Source: Chara braunii (lineage: Eukaryota; Streptophyta; Charophyceae; Charales; Characeae). From it: 24,025 bases of DNA. The notes under the pieces were generated by a model. It was not told the origin of the DNA. It ran no database searches and saw nothing but the letters and a program-made list of their open reading frames with translations. The position numbers and the translations under genes were made by a program. Where the stretch lies: assembly GCA_003427395.1 (NCBI GenBank), contig BFEA01000043.1, positions 3,393,480 through 3,417,504 on the forward strand. The letters run 5' to 3'. Position 1 is the stretch's first letter, and each line of letters starts with the position of its first letter. Shown piece after piece: positions 1 to 9,130 of this stretch.

Positions 1-27
1 GAGAGAGAGAGAGAGAGAGAGAGAGAG
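1..27. repeat. (GA)n microsatellite at the left edge
   Basis: A perfect run of GA dinucleotides occupies the first 27 bases. The window ends in the same repeat, which suggests that the contig was broken at two GA arrays. Confidence 0.97.
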
Positions 28-49
28 TCCACGTGTGAATCGATTGATT

Positions 50-170
50 GGCAGAGGAAGGACACCTAGTACAAGGGGAAAAGGAGGAGGAGGATTAGGA
101 GAAAAGGAGGAGAAGGAAGTGAAGGAGGAGAAGAAGAGAACGAAGAAGACGAAGAAGGCCAGAGCGTACG
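50..170. repeat. Purine-rich low-complexity tract
   Basis: The plus strand is almost pure A/G with GGA, GAA and GAAGA runs. It can be read as a Lys/Glu/Gly-rich peptide, but that composition comes from the simple sequence. I do not call a gene here. Confidence 0.8.
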
Positions 171-240
171 GATGGAAAACCGGTAGTAGCAGCACCCGCA
201 AAATCAAAACAATTAGGGTTAAATTTTAAAAATACCCTCC

Positions 241-880
241 ATACGCTTCACTTCTCCTTTCCGGGACCACGATCCAGCAGCGAGTGAATTACGCGATGTT
301 TACGACCAGATACACCCATGAAAATGTCCCTCCCTGGCTCGAGTATGCCCTGACTCGGAGTCGCGATGGAATTTGGCCGTGTTCACAGTCAGGTGCACTC
401 ATGGAAATGGAAATGTCCCTCCCTCCTCAGGGCCCTGAAGGCTGAATCAGGCTTCTCTCATTGAAGAACAGGGCCGAGGTCCCAGTAGCAAAAAAGATAG
501 GATCGACCTCCTGAATCTGGATGTGTTTTAAGCAGAAATGCAGAAAAGCAGTTCAATCTCGATTTCCTGCACATCTCCATAAACTCGTCCAGGTTCAGGC
601 ATTCTATCCCATCCTCTTTGCAAGTGGGACCACGCCGCAGATCCAGACATTGGGCCTCGCTGCACTACTCTCGACATGCACAAAAGACTACAATAAAATA
701 ATGGCCGTGCATCTTTCCATGTTCTAGCGGAAGATTCACTCTCGTTTTGCACATTTCCAGAGTGGTGCAGCGAGGCCCATTGCCGTGGGAAGTGATGAAT
801 GCATCTAACCATCAAATTTGGGCACATGCATTTCGTAGGCCCTCTCTCTCTCGAGAACCAGCACCTCTCGTCTCTTTTTG
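241..880. other. Non-coding stretch with inverted and direct repeats
   Basis: No convincing gene. A 14-base segment, AAATGTCCCTCCCT, occurs at 322-335 and again at 411-424. An imperfect inverted repeat pairs 651-668 with 762-779 (17 of 18 positions). A weaker direct similarity links about 556-580 with 741-760. Short open frames on both strands here are low-complexity or antisense readings of the repeats. Confidence 0.6.
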
Positions 881-884
881 TTTA

Positions 885-963
885 AAAAAAAAAAAAAAAA
901 AAAAACAGACGTCTCTTCTCTTTGTCTTGAGACAACGCTGCGAGGACGATTTTTTTTTTTTTT
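885..963. repeat. A21 / T14 foldback
   Basis: A run of 21 A (885-905) is followed 44 bases later by a run of 14 T (950-963). The spacer also holds complementary GTCTC and GAGAC segments. A single strand could fold into an A:T stem. It could equally be two independent homopolymers. Confidence 0.7.
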
Positions 964-1330
964 CCTGAAATATTTCCACTCATCATCTGACTCACGGGAA
1001 GAATGTTTCCATTCTGGTCATCTGATTGTATCTGGCTTCGAAATTGGGTTTGATTCATATTTCAGCAGTTTGTGGGTGTACCAACTCATTGGTGATTCGC
1101 GGAAAGGACGACCTCACCTCACGGCGCTGCGCTCCGCCGTTGCGTTACCGGTTCAGGAGAACCGGTCCAGCTAGCCACCGGCATGGAACGCATCTACCGG
1201 AAGTGGCCATCGCCCAGCACCTTGCTCAAAGCCTAGTTTGGGCCAACCTTCCTAGGTAGGTAGGGAGGTATGGGGGCTAGCTAGCAGGTCAGAGCAGGAA
1301 TATCACCTACATACGAGTATTACGAGTAAT
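964..1330. other. Non-coding, nothing recognised
   Basis: No gene family is recognisable. The stretch contains CCGGT-rich short palindromes around 1148-1180 and tetranucleotide-like GTAGG repetition around 1253-1265. Confidence 0.5.
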
Positions 1331-2876
1331 TGGGCATGACGTCTCTACGCCCTGTCCTTGAGGAGTATCATTTCTCCACACTTATGTCTCTGCTCTCATG
1401 GTCGTCAACCCTAAATACACCATTTCCCTCTTTTCATCACCAATAGGTTATGAGTGACGAATAGTGGAGCAGCCAGACACTCCCAGTGCTCCTCAACCTC
1501 TCCTCCGTTGATCTTACGCACATCGTCTTGGTGCATGAGGATACTACCTACTACCACCAGTCCGTTCCATCTTCTCACTGTCCCCCTTGTTTAAACGTCA
1601 TCACCTAACACCTTCTTTCACATCTTTACTCCTACCTTTCACGTACGTTCTCCGATCCCCTCTTCTCGAATAACCTAATGTCACTTCTTAACTCCATGTT
1701 GCAGCTCCCTTTTTACTATTCGACTCAGTCAAACATTTCATATTCAATTTCTATCTTCTATCCAATCTCTCCCCTCTCCCCTACGCGCTGACCACCTACG
1801 TGTTGGCCTTATTTCGTTCCGACCAACAACGTGCTAGTATTTTTTCGAGGACACCGATTTCATGTGTTTGCCTGCCCTTTCCCATTTCACCTCCCCGTGT
1901 TTCGTCTCACAATCGCCCTAAGGCTTATCTTAGTCCTTATCCTTCTCAAGTCAGTCGTCAACCCTAAATCAATAAGCCCTGCTCTCCTCTCCTCACCTTC
2001 ACTCATATAATATCAGTGATTGGTGATCGTCCAACCGGACTTTCCCGTTTAATTACCCTCGTCCAACGCTATCACTACTCCCGCTCCCGACCTCTACCCT
2101 GATCCGCGACGCATATAGCGGTCATCAAATCAGCCCCACCACGTATCGTCTTCTTTGCCTATACGTTTTCACATAATATTTCCTCTGCTTACTTCTTCCA
2201 AATACCCATTCGCCCTTGTGCCTTCCCTCTCTCGATTCATTCCCTACTATCCTTCCCCGACTCCAAGCCATAGCTTCGTCCATACTGTAACCACTTGGTA
2301 TAGCCCAATAATCCACTTTCTTTCACCTACATTCTCCCGGGCCGTGTCGCCTCCCTGCCCGTAGACCACACCCCCCTACGATCTGATATGCCAAATATCT
2401 TTCCGCACGCATCGAACCTATCTATCTACTTGCACGCTCTCCTCTCATCACCCCCCACCCCGATCCACCTTCACCCTCACCTCACACCATACATATTACC
2501 CTTATACCATCACTTCACACCAATTGCTAATATCCGGGTCTTCTTTCCTGTATTCGTTTCGGTTGATCGTGGCTGTAATCCTTATACATAGAAACACTCA
2601 CACACACACACACACAAAACCAGAACAACACGGACATTTGGGGTAACTCTTGGCAGAGTGACTAGACACGATAATAGTCTACAATGCAGGGGTAGCTCCA
2701 TCTTCAACCCCCCGCCCTCAACTCTCCTCATGTAACCTGAGATTCACTTTTTTCATCCCCTCTGTTCTCAGTATTATAATTTCCCTCTCTCCTAAGTAGA
2801 TCGATTCCCAGACATCACTTTCGAGTTTAAACACACCGTCGCCGCTCTTCCTTACTTTTCCTTTACCTTTTTAACC
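1330..2876 (+). other. Pyrimidine-rich region, probable LINE 5' untranslated region
   Basis: About 1.5 kb in which C and T dominate the plus strand, without a credible reading frame. A 16-base segment (GTCGTCAACCCTAAAT) recurs at 1401-1416 and 1954-1969. A (CA)9 microsatellite lies at 599-616 of the third kilobase (2599-2616). The region runs straight into the LINE ORF1 start, whose context ACCATGGCC is a strong eukaryotic initiation context. Assignment as the element's 5' UTR rests on position and strand bias only. Confidence 0.4.
2599..2616. repeat. (CA)9 microsatellite
   Basis: Nine uninterrupted CA units lie in the pyrimidine-rich leader ahead of the LINE. Confidence 0.95.
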
Positions 2877-3899
2877 ATGGCCACCCCTGACACTGGGCAA
2901 CACATAGGCAACCTGCAGGGTCAACCTTTGATCCTTCAACAGCAGCACCAACTCCCTTCACAGCCAGCGCAGCCCGCAGACTTGCAACGCATCCAAACCC
3001 TGTTGGATAGTTGCTACGATGATGTCATCTTCCTGGATTCTTCCATCTCCCATGGGGAGGTGGAAATTGTCGATGGAATTGGTTATCTCAATCTCAATGA
3101 AGAGATAGACATGGCCACAGTAAACTGGCTAAAAGCCAGAACTGTAATCGTGATTTTCCAAACCAGAGGGACAAATCTCTCAATAGCTCAACGAGAGTAG
3201 TTCGTTCGTATATACGAGGACGACTGGTACCAAGATGCGAACTTCAACCCATCATTACACCGCGGGCGTACGCACGGGGAGGGACCAAATATTATGTCTT
3301 ACGTTGCCCGTTGGCAGAGAATAGCCGAATATGTGATAAACAAAGGACAAGACAATATCCCCACGCGTCAAGGATCAATCAGGGTCCTGTTCAAACCATG
3401 GATGGCCCAACACTTCCAACAGGAGTTGGATTCAGCGAGGGACAGGGATGTCGCTAGTAAGTATCGAATTATAGCCTTACGAGTTTCGTTGAATGCCATG
3501 TTTTCTCTCCGTCATGCTATTGAAAATCTCATTGCACCGATTGTCGAAATGCATCCACCGGAGAAGAATGAGGATGAACCTCGTTTAGGAAATATTCGTA
3601 TTGACTGTCTCCCCGCTGCACGGCAAGCTTACATGGAATGGATAGTCCTTCGCAGACCCAATGGCCAACAACTTCAGATACAACTTGCCAACCAGGACAC
3701 TCCATTTTGTAGGAAATGTCTCTGGTGGTTCCATGACGACTTTGATCCGGATTGTCCCAAATACAGTGAACCTCTGCCCGCTGGCCGGCAAGGCCGAGGC
3801 CGAGGCCGTGGTCAAAGTGGGAGGGGAGGACGTGGTCCCCCAGCCGCACAATCCGGGGATCCCAAAAGACCTCCTCCACGAACTCCATTCCGGCGCTAG
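2877..3899 (+). pseudogene. LINE ORF1 (gag-like nucleic-acid-binding protein), interrupted by one TAG
   Basis: The frame runs from an ATG in a strong context (ACCATGG) to TAG at 3897-3899, about 340 codons, with a single in-frame TAG at 3198-3200. The second half (from about 3201) continues in the same frame, so a point mutation rather than a frameshift broke it. The N-terminus is Gln/Pro-rich. The centre resembles ORF1 proteins of plant-type LINEs only in general character. Near the C-terminus there is a Cys/His cluster beginning CRKC, spaced C-x2-C-x4-H-x6-C, two residues longer than a standard CCHC knuckle. It is followed by an Arg-Gly repeat tail (RGRGRGRGQ, then GRGG) typical of RNA binding. 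Such proteins coat the element RNA and help reverse transcription. The LINE assignment rests largely on the endonuclease downstream. Confidence 0.7.
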
Positions 3900-4198
3900 G
3901 TCCCTCGATCCACGATCAGACTCAGTCAATCCCAGTTTCCATATCCATTCCTACTTCTTGTTCGAATGCTTCTAGAATGGCGGCAAGGGTACCTACCCCC
4001 CCCTCCAACATGGCCTTAGGCCTCACGTCCACTCAGCACCGCCCAATCCCACCATTCAGTCACGGTTCACATTCCTCTTCGACACACCCTCCGTACCATT
4101 CTCCTCTACCCCTTCACTTTGCCTTGATGTAAAGTCCCCAGCAGTCACAATTACACCTCAACACAACACAATATGCCCAATCATATTCATCGGCGCGG

Positions 4199-4561
4199 AT
4201 GTCTCAACCCAATCAACTCCTTCCAGCCATGTCCCACGCACCCCTCCCCCTATCCGGCCTGCCGTCCTCTCCACCACTAGTGTCCATCACCCTCACCAAT
4301 GCTCCCCCCCCTCTTAACCTCCCTACTCGAAAGAATGCAGATCCCTCTCGCACACCATCCTCAGTTCCCCCTGCTGCAATGGATCCCAGTCTGAACATAG
4401 TCGCTTTTGTTCCCTTCTCGCATCACCCCCTCTCGCCTTATGCACAACACAGTCCCAGCGCCAACACCGGTAATGATCAAAATTCCTTTCTTACTTACAA
4501 TAACCCCTCCTCCCGGGCTGACTCATCCCACAGCCCACACTTCCCCCAGTCTGGAGATTGA
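4199..4561 (+). other. Proline/serine-rich open frame in the LINE spacer, doubtful
   Basis: A 120-codon open frame rich in Pro, Ser and Leu lies between ORF1 and the middle ORF. Its composition follows the C/T-rich DNA, it has no domain I recognise, and it overlaps the start of the next frame. It may be part of a linker that was once continuous with the 4407-5411 frame, but I see nothing that proves translation. Confidence 0.25.
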
Positions 4562-5411
4562 TGACCGCTCTCAGCAGGATGCTAAGATGAGAGACCCCAA
4601 ACAAACCTCTCGCACCTCCATGAAGCAGAGACGTATGAATCACGATGGCCGAGGGGAAGTTACCGTAGCAGCGGAGGAAGAAGAGCTGGAATTTGAAGTC
4701 ATCTCAAGGTCGCAAGGGACAACAACGCAAGTGGTTGGAAGTCAAGACATCGCGCGCTTGCGGATTGGACAATCTCCAGCACTTCCATCCTCTAGTAGGA
4801 TGACCAACTCCGTGGTCAGACATCAGATGGTCTTGTTGATCTACATGTTGTCACCACAGGGTACGAAGTTCATGGCGAAGAGAACCGATGAAGGCATTCT
4901 TGCCAAACCCACCATTGAGACGGCAACCTCGCTTAGCTCCAAGGAAGCGGTGAAGTCGATTGCAACAACTTTTATAGCTGATCGCTTCCCTTTTCAGCTG
5001 GTTCCTAGCATTCGCATTGGCCACAAATCTGTCGCGGCAGCAACTGGTGGAAGTTGGCACTTTCACATCGTCACCCTGGACGCCAAACTTTCAATGAACA
5101 TAGCAGCTCTCTTGGCCACCCAAGGCGTCGTTTGGTTACCTTCCACGTGGATCGCGGACAAAAATATGGAGCAGCTCAAAGAGACCTGGTTGACCGACGA
5201 CGTTGATGCATCCTTGATCGCTGACTTCTACAGCACGCTGGCTACTGATAAGCAGCCTCATTCAGCTGGTTTCAGAAACCTCCTTCTTGCACCATGGGCT
5301 GCACCAGCCGATACCAATCCAGCCCGCGGAGGGAGAACCTCTCACCAGTCCAACGATGAACAACGAATCCATACTCAAGCCGCGCACCCCCAAGTTGATG
5401 GACAACCTTAG
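4407..5411 (+). CDS. LINE middle ORF of unknown function
   Basis: A 334-residue frame ends at TAG 5409-5411, just inside the start of the endonuclease ORF. The first 50 or so residues follow pyrimidine-rich DNA and are probably not authentic. The part from about 4860 to 5260 looks protein-like: it has alternating hydrophobic strands and helices, Trp residues in the stretch WHFHIVTLDAKL, and an acidic helix after it. It may correspond to a second nucleic-acid-binding or RRM-like region of the element. Around 4700-4760 the neighbouring frame reads a basic stretch (GRKGQQRKWLEVK) more typical of LINE proteins, so a frameshift near 4700 is possible. I do not recognise the family. Confidence 0.4.
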   Translation: MFPSRITPSRLMHNTVPAPTPVMIKIPFLLTITPPPGLTHPTAHTSPSLEIDDRSQQDAKMRDPKQTSRTSMKQRRMNHDGRGEVTVAAEEEELEFEVISRSQGTTTQVVGSQDIARLRIGQSPALPSSSRMTNSVVRHQMVLLIYMLSPQGTKFMAKRTDEGILAKPTIETATSLSSKEAVKSIATTFIADRFPFQLVPSIRIGHKSVAAATGGSWHFHIVTLDAKLSMNIAALLATQGVVWLPSTWIADKNMEQLKETWLTDDVDASLIADFYSTLATDKQPHSAGFRNLLLAPWAAPADTNPARGGRTSHQSNDEQRIHTQAAHPQVDGQP

Positions 5412-6546
5412 AGTGGCCACCTGGAACGTCCGGGGTTTGGGTGACACGTCCGAGCGATACCAGAAAGCCAGACTCAAAACCTGGGCCCACGACAAAAAGG
5501 TTCAAGTGTTGATGCTTCAAGAGACTAAGTTGGACGAACCCAGACTGCGTCAACTTTCGAATTGGTGGAGAGGTGATAAGATTTGGTCACCAGCAGATGG
5601 TACTCGAGGTGGTGTAGCAATCCTTATACACCGTAACCTGCAGCTGGAGATCCTTGACAGCGACGTTGACTTATGGGGGCACTGGGCGTGGTTCCAAGCC
5701 ATTCTCGGACAGCAGCACTGGACTTTCATGACAACCTATGCTCCCTCTGAGCCAATAGCGCGGAGAGCCTTTTTGGAAGAGTTTCCGCACCTGGTCCCCC
5801 CAGCACAAAATATTGTTCTAGCTGGAGACTTCAACTTGGTACTTCAGCCGAGGCCGGATTCTCCCACAGTGATACCCCAGAAGTTGGATGCGCAAATGTT
5901 GCAGGACTACATTGAGCTTAATTCTTTCACAGATTCATACAGGCACACTCATCCAACGGAGCATGGTTACACCTGGTTCTCTTCGCAGAGAACAGGTGAT
6001 ACAGCGCCGCCAAAGAGACGCTTGGACTTAATCCTTACCAAGGGAGCAACTTGGGAATCTTTGACGACAGCTGAGGTAGTCATTGCCCCTGGTTCCGATC
6101 ACCGGCCTTTAGTTGCTGATTTTCTCCTTGACGGACAATTGCAACGTGGGCCAGGTATTTTCAGGCTTAACACGGATCACCTCAGCTCCCCGGTAATCCT
6201 GCATTGGGTGGCAGTTCAGTGGCAGGATTGGCAGCAAGCGAAGGATTGGTTCCGCACAGAGGAGGAATGGACAACGGTTGGATTCAGGGCTGTAACTCGT
6301 GCACTTGACGCTTTTTCAAGAATCCAAGCAAGAGGCCGCAGATTGCAAGAGGAGGAGTGTCTGGCAAAAGTTCAGGAGCCCGAAGCCATGCTCGAGACCA
6401 ACCCTTTGACAAAATTGTACTGGCTCCACGGTGTTTCGCCTAAGACAGAGATGGAGATGGAGGATGAAGGGGGAGCGGGATGGCACAGCGCAGCTCCCAC
6501 ACGAGACTCCAACGCACGTACTCCAAGATGTGCGAATGTAGAATGA
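5287..6546 (+). CDS. LINE apurinic-like endonuclease domain (N-terminal part of ORF2; RT missing)
   Basis: Endonuclease/exonuclease/phosphatase fold that nicks target DNA for target-primed reverse transcription in the nucleus. All catalytic signatures are present in order: ATWNVRG (Asn47), LQETK (Glu79), TYAPS (Tyr151), AGDFN (Asp181, Asn183), RRLDLIL (Asp247) and the closing SDH triad (Ser270-Asp271-His272). The domain fills roughly residues 40-280. Residues 280-380 are a linker with Trp-rich helices. The last 40 residues are Glu-rich and unlike a LINE linker, marking the truncation. The frame opens at 5287, but the ATG at 5398 (residue 38) directly precedes the domain and overlaps the stop of the upstream ORF by 14 nt, so it is the more likely start. 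No RT motif follows. The endonuclease itself shows no stop, but it cannot retrotranspose alone. Confidence 0.88.
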   Translation: MHHGLHQPIPIQPAEGEPLTSPTMNNESILKPRTPKLMDNLRVATWNVRGLGDTSERYQKARLKTWAHDKKVQVLMLQETKLDEPRLRQLSNWWRGDKIWSPADGTRGGVAILIHRNLQLEILDSDVDLWGHWAWFQAILGQQHWTFMTTYAPSEPIARRAFLEEFPHLVPPAQNIVLAGDFNLVLQPRPDSPTVIPQKLDAQMLQDYIELNSFTDSYRHTHPTEHGYTWFSSQRTGDTAPPKRRLDLILTKGATWESLTTAEVVIAPGSDHRPLVADFLLDGQLQRGPGIFRLNTDHLSSPVILHWVAVQWQDWQQAKDWFRTEEEWTTVGFRAVTRALDAFSRIQARGRRLQEEECLAKVQEPEAMLETNPLTKLYWLHGVSPKTEMEMEDEGGAGWHSAAPTRDSNARTPRCANVE

Positions 6547-7362
6547 ATCGGAAAACAGACAACATTTGGGGTATACCCCAGCGGACTGACGAGACTGGAC
6601 TGGACTGGCTGGTACCGACAAAGGTACCGGCCTGGACTAGACTGCCCCGAATACAACACAAGTCTGTGAGAACAGGCCAAGGAGCTGGCCTCACAGGCCA
6701 ACCAGAGGTCCGCTACATCCACCATATGAATGCGGCCCACCCGTTCAAGGTCCCCCCGGTGGGAGGGTGTCTCATAGGGGACCGGATAGGCAATGCATCG
6801 GGATGATCAAATGGTCAGGTGCGGTGTCGAGCGCATCGGTCCGGCACCACTCGTGGGAGCGCGGGACCCTCTCGGTCGCGTCGTGCAGGAGTTGGACCAC
6901 CCTCGTCACGACCACACAAATGGAGCTTCCTTAGGCCGCTCCGGCCGAGTGCGCCAGCCATACCTCTCGCGAGCCCCTACGACAGGATAGGGCCTACGCA
7001 AGACATAACTTACCTCCACCTTACGGGAGCTGTCACCTGCCTTCGGTGAGCGTATCCCCGCCGAGCTACCAGTCTACAGTACGAAAGCTAATCAGTTGCA
7101 ATCGCAGAGGTGGACCAGCCGAGGGCGTTTCTCGTTCGCTGTAGCAAAGGGGGTACGCGCAGTAATATGCCTATCGGACCCGCACGCGAACCGGCATCTC
7201 GGGGGGCTGAGGTCCCAAGCGCGGCCCGACGTGGGTCGACTAGGACGCATCCCACACACCACGAGCACGCCACTCTACGAACACTCAAAAAGAACGCACA
7301 CACATGCACACAAAACGACACAACATAAACAACTCGACAAACGCTCATAGCCCCTTCAGTGG
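6547..7362. other. Non-coding, no gene recognised
   Basis: The stretch after the LINE is GC-rich and without a credible reading frame. Short repetition is visible, for example two GGTACC sites separated by six bases (about 6613-6630) and GGACT/GGACTGG repeats just before them. It may be the start of a plus-strand LTR element whose later parts lie at 8449-10600, but no boundary can be defined. Confidence 0.4.
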
Positions 7363-7486
7363 TCATCCCATAACTTTCCACTACGGAAATCGAATAGGCG
7401 TCGCGCGCGAGACTTAGTATAAAACCGCGCGGACGCGGGACCTATTCATATCGACTAGCAATGCAAGCGTACGCAAGTAGTCGCAA
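7363..7486 (+). promoter_or_regulatory. TATA-bearing segment, copy 1 of a diverged direct repeat
   Basis: TATAAAA lies at 7418-7424, followed by CCGCGCGG. The whole segment aligns by eye with 7930-8051, sharing CATCCCATAAC-like, GTCGC-GCG, TATAAA-CCGCG and GTAGTCGC blocks at similar spacing. A core-promoter role is inferred from the TATA box and its conservation between the copies. No transcript evidence is available. Confidence 0.4.
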
Positions 7487-7521
7487 TGATGGCGTACCAT
7501 GTAATGCCCATACTCGAGCGG

Positions 7522-7728
7522 CCCTCGTTAATTTCGAGGGTCGCATTCGACACTCAAGCGTCGGCTGACACGCGCCTTGAGGATTAATCTCTCGACGTCG
7601 GACAACCGCCATGAGCGGTTGAAGACCACGCGCCCTCTTCTGCACCTTATGCAGAGCGGGTGGTACACATGTCCATACCTGTGGTGGCACCCGTTCCTTG
7701 CGGCCCTGGAGGTAAGTCCTACTCCAGG
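7522..7728. other. Cluster of short perfect hairpins
   Basis: Several perfect stems follow one another: CCCTCG 7522-7527 with CGAGGG 7535-7540; AACCGC with GCGGTT around 7605-7621; TCTGCA with TGCAGA around 7639-7655; CCTGGAG 7705-7711 with CTCCAGG 7722-7728. There is no coding potential I trust. Confidence 0.55.
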
Positions 7729-7929
7729 CCTGGGCAAAAGTCAAGGGGTTTGACTTAGACGGCTGCCACGGACTATATCGTCTAGTCATGAAAACTTCAA
7801 AAAGTAAACGTAGGTCGAGGCCTCCCCCTCCCGTTCCAGGGAAATCATGACTTTGGGATACCCCCTTTTTCTGTCGGCGCCAACGGCCTATGATAATCTC
7901 GAGCATTCGCGCATGCATGCGAATCTCTT

Positions 7930-8051
7930 GATCCCATAACCTTTAGATGCCAGGGCGGCGAAACGTCGCACGCAGAGTTCTAATATAAAGCCGCGTGGCC
8001 GTCGGACAGGCTCATACCGACCCACGATGCCAGTCATACGTGGTAGTCGCG
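7930..8051 (+). promoter_or_regulatory. TATA-bearing segment, copy 2 of a diverged direct repeat
   Basis: TATAAAG lies at 7984-7990, followed by CCGCGTGG, 566 bases after the equivalent TATA of copy 1. The copies look roughly 70 percent alike by eye, so the duplication is old. Sequence downstream of the two copies differs. Confidence 0.4.
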
Positions 8052-8058
8052 ACTCCGG

Positions 8059-8152
8059 CCTCGCGATATTGAATGGCTGAAGGAATATATCGTGAGGGGT
8101 CACCCCTCGCAATATTGAACGGCTGAAGGACATGCCGTTCAGCCCTCGCGAC
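8059..8152. repeat. 46-bp tandem repeat with nested hairpins
   Basis: The unit CCTCGC-ATATTGAA-GGCTGAAGGA occurs at 8059-8084 and 8105-8130, and its CCTCGCGA start recurs near 8143. Stems: 8059-8069 pairs with 8087-8097 (11 bp, one G-U); GAGGGGT/ACCCCTC around 8094-8108; GAACGGC 8117-8123 with GCCGTTC 8134-8140. Confidence 0.65.
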
Positions 8153-8159
8153 ATTTTTG

Positions 8160-8448
8160 CCTTCAGGGTTGGGTGTCTCGACGACCAATGCAGATAGGCT
8201 CTGTACGAGGGGAAGTTCCTCCCTTGCAGAGTCTAGGGCTTGGGATGTCTTGGACAAGGACCTTGAATCCCGTCCCAGGACCAACGTCCGACTGAGAAAC
8301 CCCCAAAGAGCAACCAAATAGACGGACGGATCTTCCTTATGCCGCCCTGTCTTAACCTCTGAGTACGCCTTTAGTACGGGGCCCCTTAGGCCTCGCGAAT
8401 ACCCACCACAAGTACACCCAAGCATACGCACATAAGGGAGATAGAGTT
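8160..8448. other. Non-coding, nothing recognised
   Basis: No gene, RNA or repeat that I can support. An open frame on the minus strand across this stretch has no recognisable domain. Confidence 0.45.
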
Positions 8449-8790
8449 GCGACGATCACTTCTCACAGACACCGTGGGACTCTTCACAACTATATATACA
8501 TGAGAGGTCGCATGACAGTTCAATTCAAAAATCCAAGTCACCGAACATACCGACAATCACATCAAAAAGTCAAGCAAAAGCCTACGCACTACACGGAGTC
8601 AACCCCAACCATTCTCTAAACTCATATCTCTTGCTTTAGCCATGCAAGTTCCAACCTCTGATCCAACCAGCTATAATTAAATACTCAGTACCTTTGTTAA
8701 ATGTCCATTCAATAAAAGTCCGGGTGAAACCCTTAACAAACAATAAAGCCACAAGGGCTAAAGCCTTTTAGGTTGAGTGTGGAGAGCGAG
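8449..8790 (+). promoter_or_regulatory. LTR-like stretch: TATA box and polyadenylation signals
   Basis: CTATATATA around 8489-8498 is followed about 215 bases later by AATAAA (about 8712) and again AATAAA (about 8743). That TATA to poly(A)-signal spacing is usual for the U3-R part of a plant LTR. The hairpin chain that follows would then be the transcript leader. I could not find a second copy in the window or a convincing primer-binding site, so the LTR identity is inference. Confidence 0.35.
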
Positions 8791-8828
8791 TTCGAATTGA
8801 GTCGTAGACCGACGAATCGGCAACCTAC

Positions 8829-8867
8829 CTGTTATCAGTGATAACAGAAGAGGATCCTCGTAGGATC
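8829..8867. other. Two adjacent perfect hairpins
   Basis: CTGTTATCA 8829-8837 pairs with TGATAACAG 8839-8847 around a single central G. Next to it GATCCT 8853-8858 pairs with AGGATC 8862-8867. They open the hairpin-rich leader region. Confidence 0.75.
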
Positions 8868-9030
8868 AAGTTGAATCTAATCCAGATCATGAAACAGACG
8901 ATCAAGGAGACCTGTAACACATGACAGACCAATTCCCAGGCAACCTATAAGTTCATAGGGGATAATCACAGCCCGACCCCACACTCTACCTAACTAACTA
9001 AGTTTAATCCTACTTTCAAGCAGTGCCCAA

Positions 9031-9048
9031 GCAAAGGCAGACCTTTGC
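9031..9048. other. Perfect 7-bp hairpin
   Basis: GCAAAGG 9031-9037 pairs with CCTTTGC 9042-9048 across a 4-base loop. It is directly followed by AGAGTCTCCCC, a variant of the box that begins each downstream 122-bp unit. Confidence 0.75.
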
Positions 9049-9130
9049 AGAGTCTCCCCTATACCAGGTGGACCGCCAGGATCACCACTTGTCAAATATA
9101 ACCTATGTCCTTTAAAACTAAGAAAATTTC

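Larger units (their letters stand above)
1330..6546 (+). mobile_element. Decayed, 3'-truncated non-LTR retrotransposon (LINE)
   Basis: A gag-like ORF1 with a zinc-knuckle-like motif and an RG-rich tail is followed, on the same strand, by a middle ORF and an AP-type endonuclease, the normal order of a LINE. The reverse transcriptase that should follow the endonuclease is absent: after about 6430 the reading frame loses similarity to a LINE linker and stops at 6546, and no RT motif appears downstream on this strand. ORF1 has one in-frame stop. The left limit is uncertain; coding sequence begins at 2877 and I include the pyrimidine-rich leader tentatively. LINE copies are usually truncated at the 5' end, so loss of the 3' part points to a later deletion or insertion. 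Confidence 0.75.

Noticed and set aside
35-229. Small Lys/Glu/Gly-rich protein at the left end
   Set aside because: Composition is fully explained by the purine-rich repeat.
1411-1416. CCCTAAA-like plant telomere repeat units (also at 1963 and 23100)
   Set aside because: Single isolated units only, never in tandem.
3529-3929. Minus-strand open frames opposite LINE ORF1
   Set aside because: Antisense shadows of the Arg/Gly-rich ORF1 tail.
8783-8806. TGGAGAGCGAGTTCGAATTGAG as a tRNA primer-binding site for a plus-strand LTR element
   Set aside because: The implied tRNA 3' end puts the T-loop at the wrong distance from CCA.
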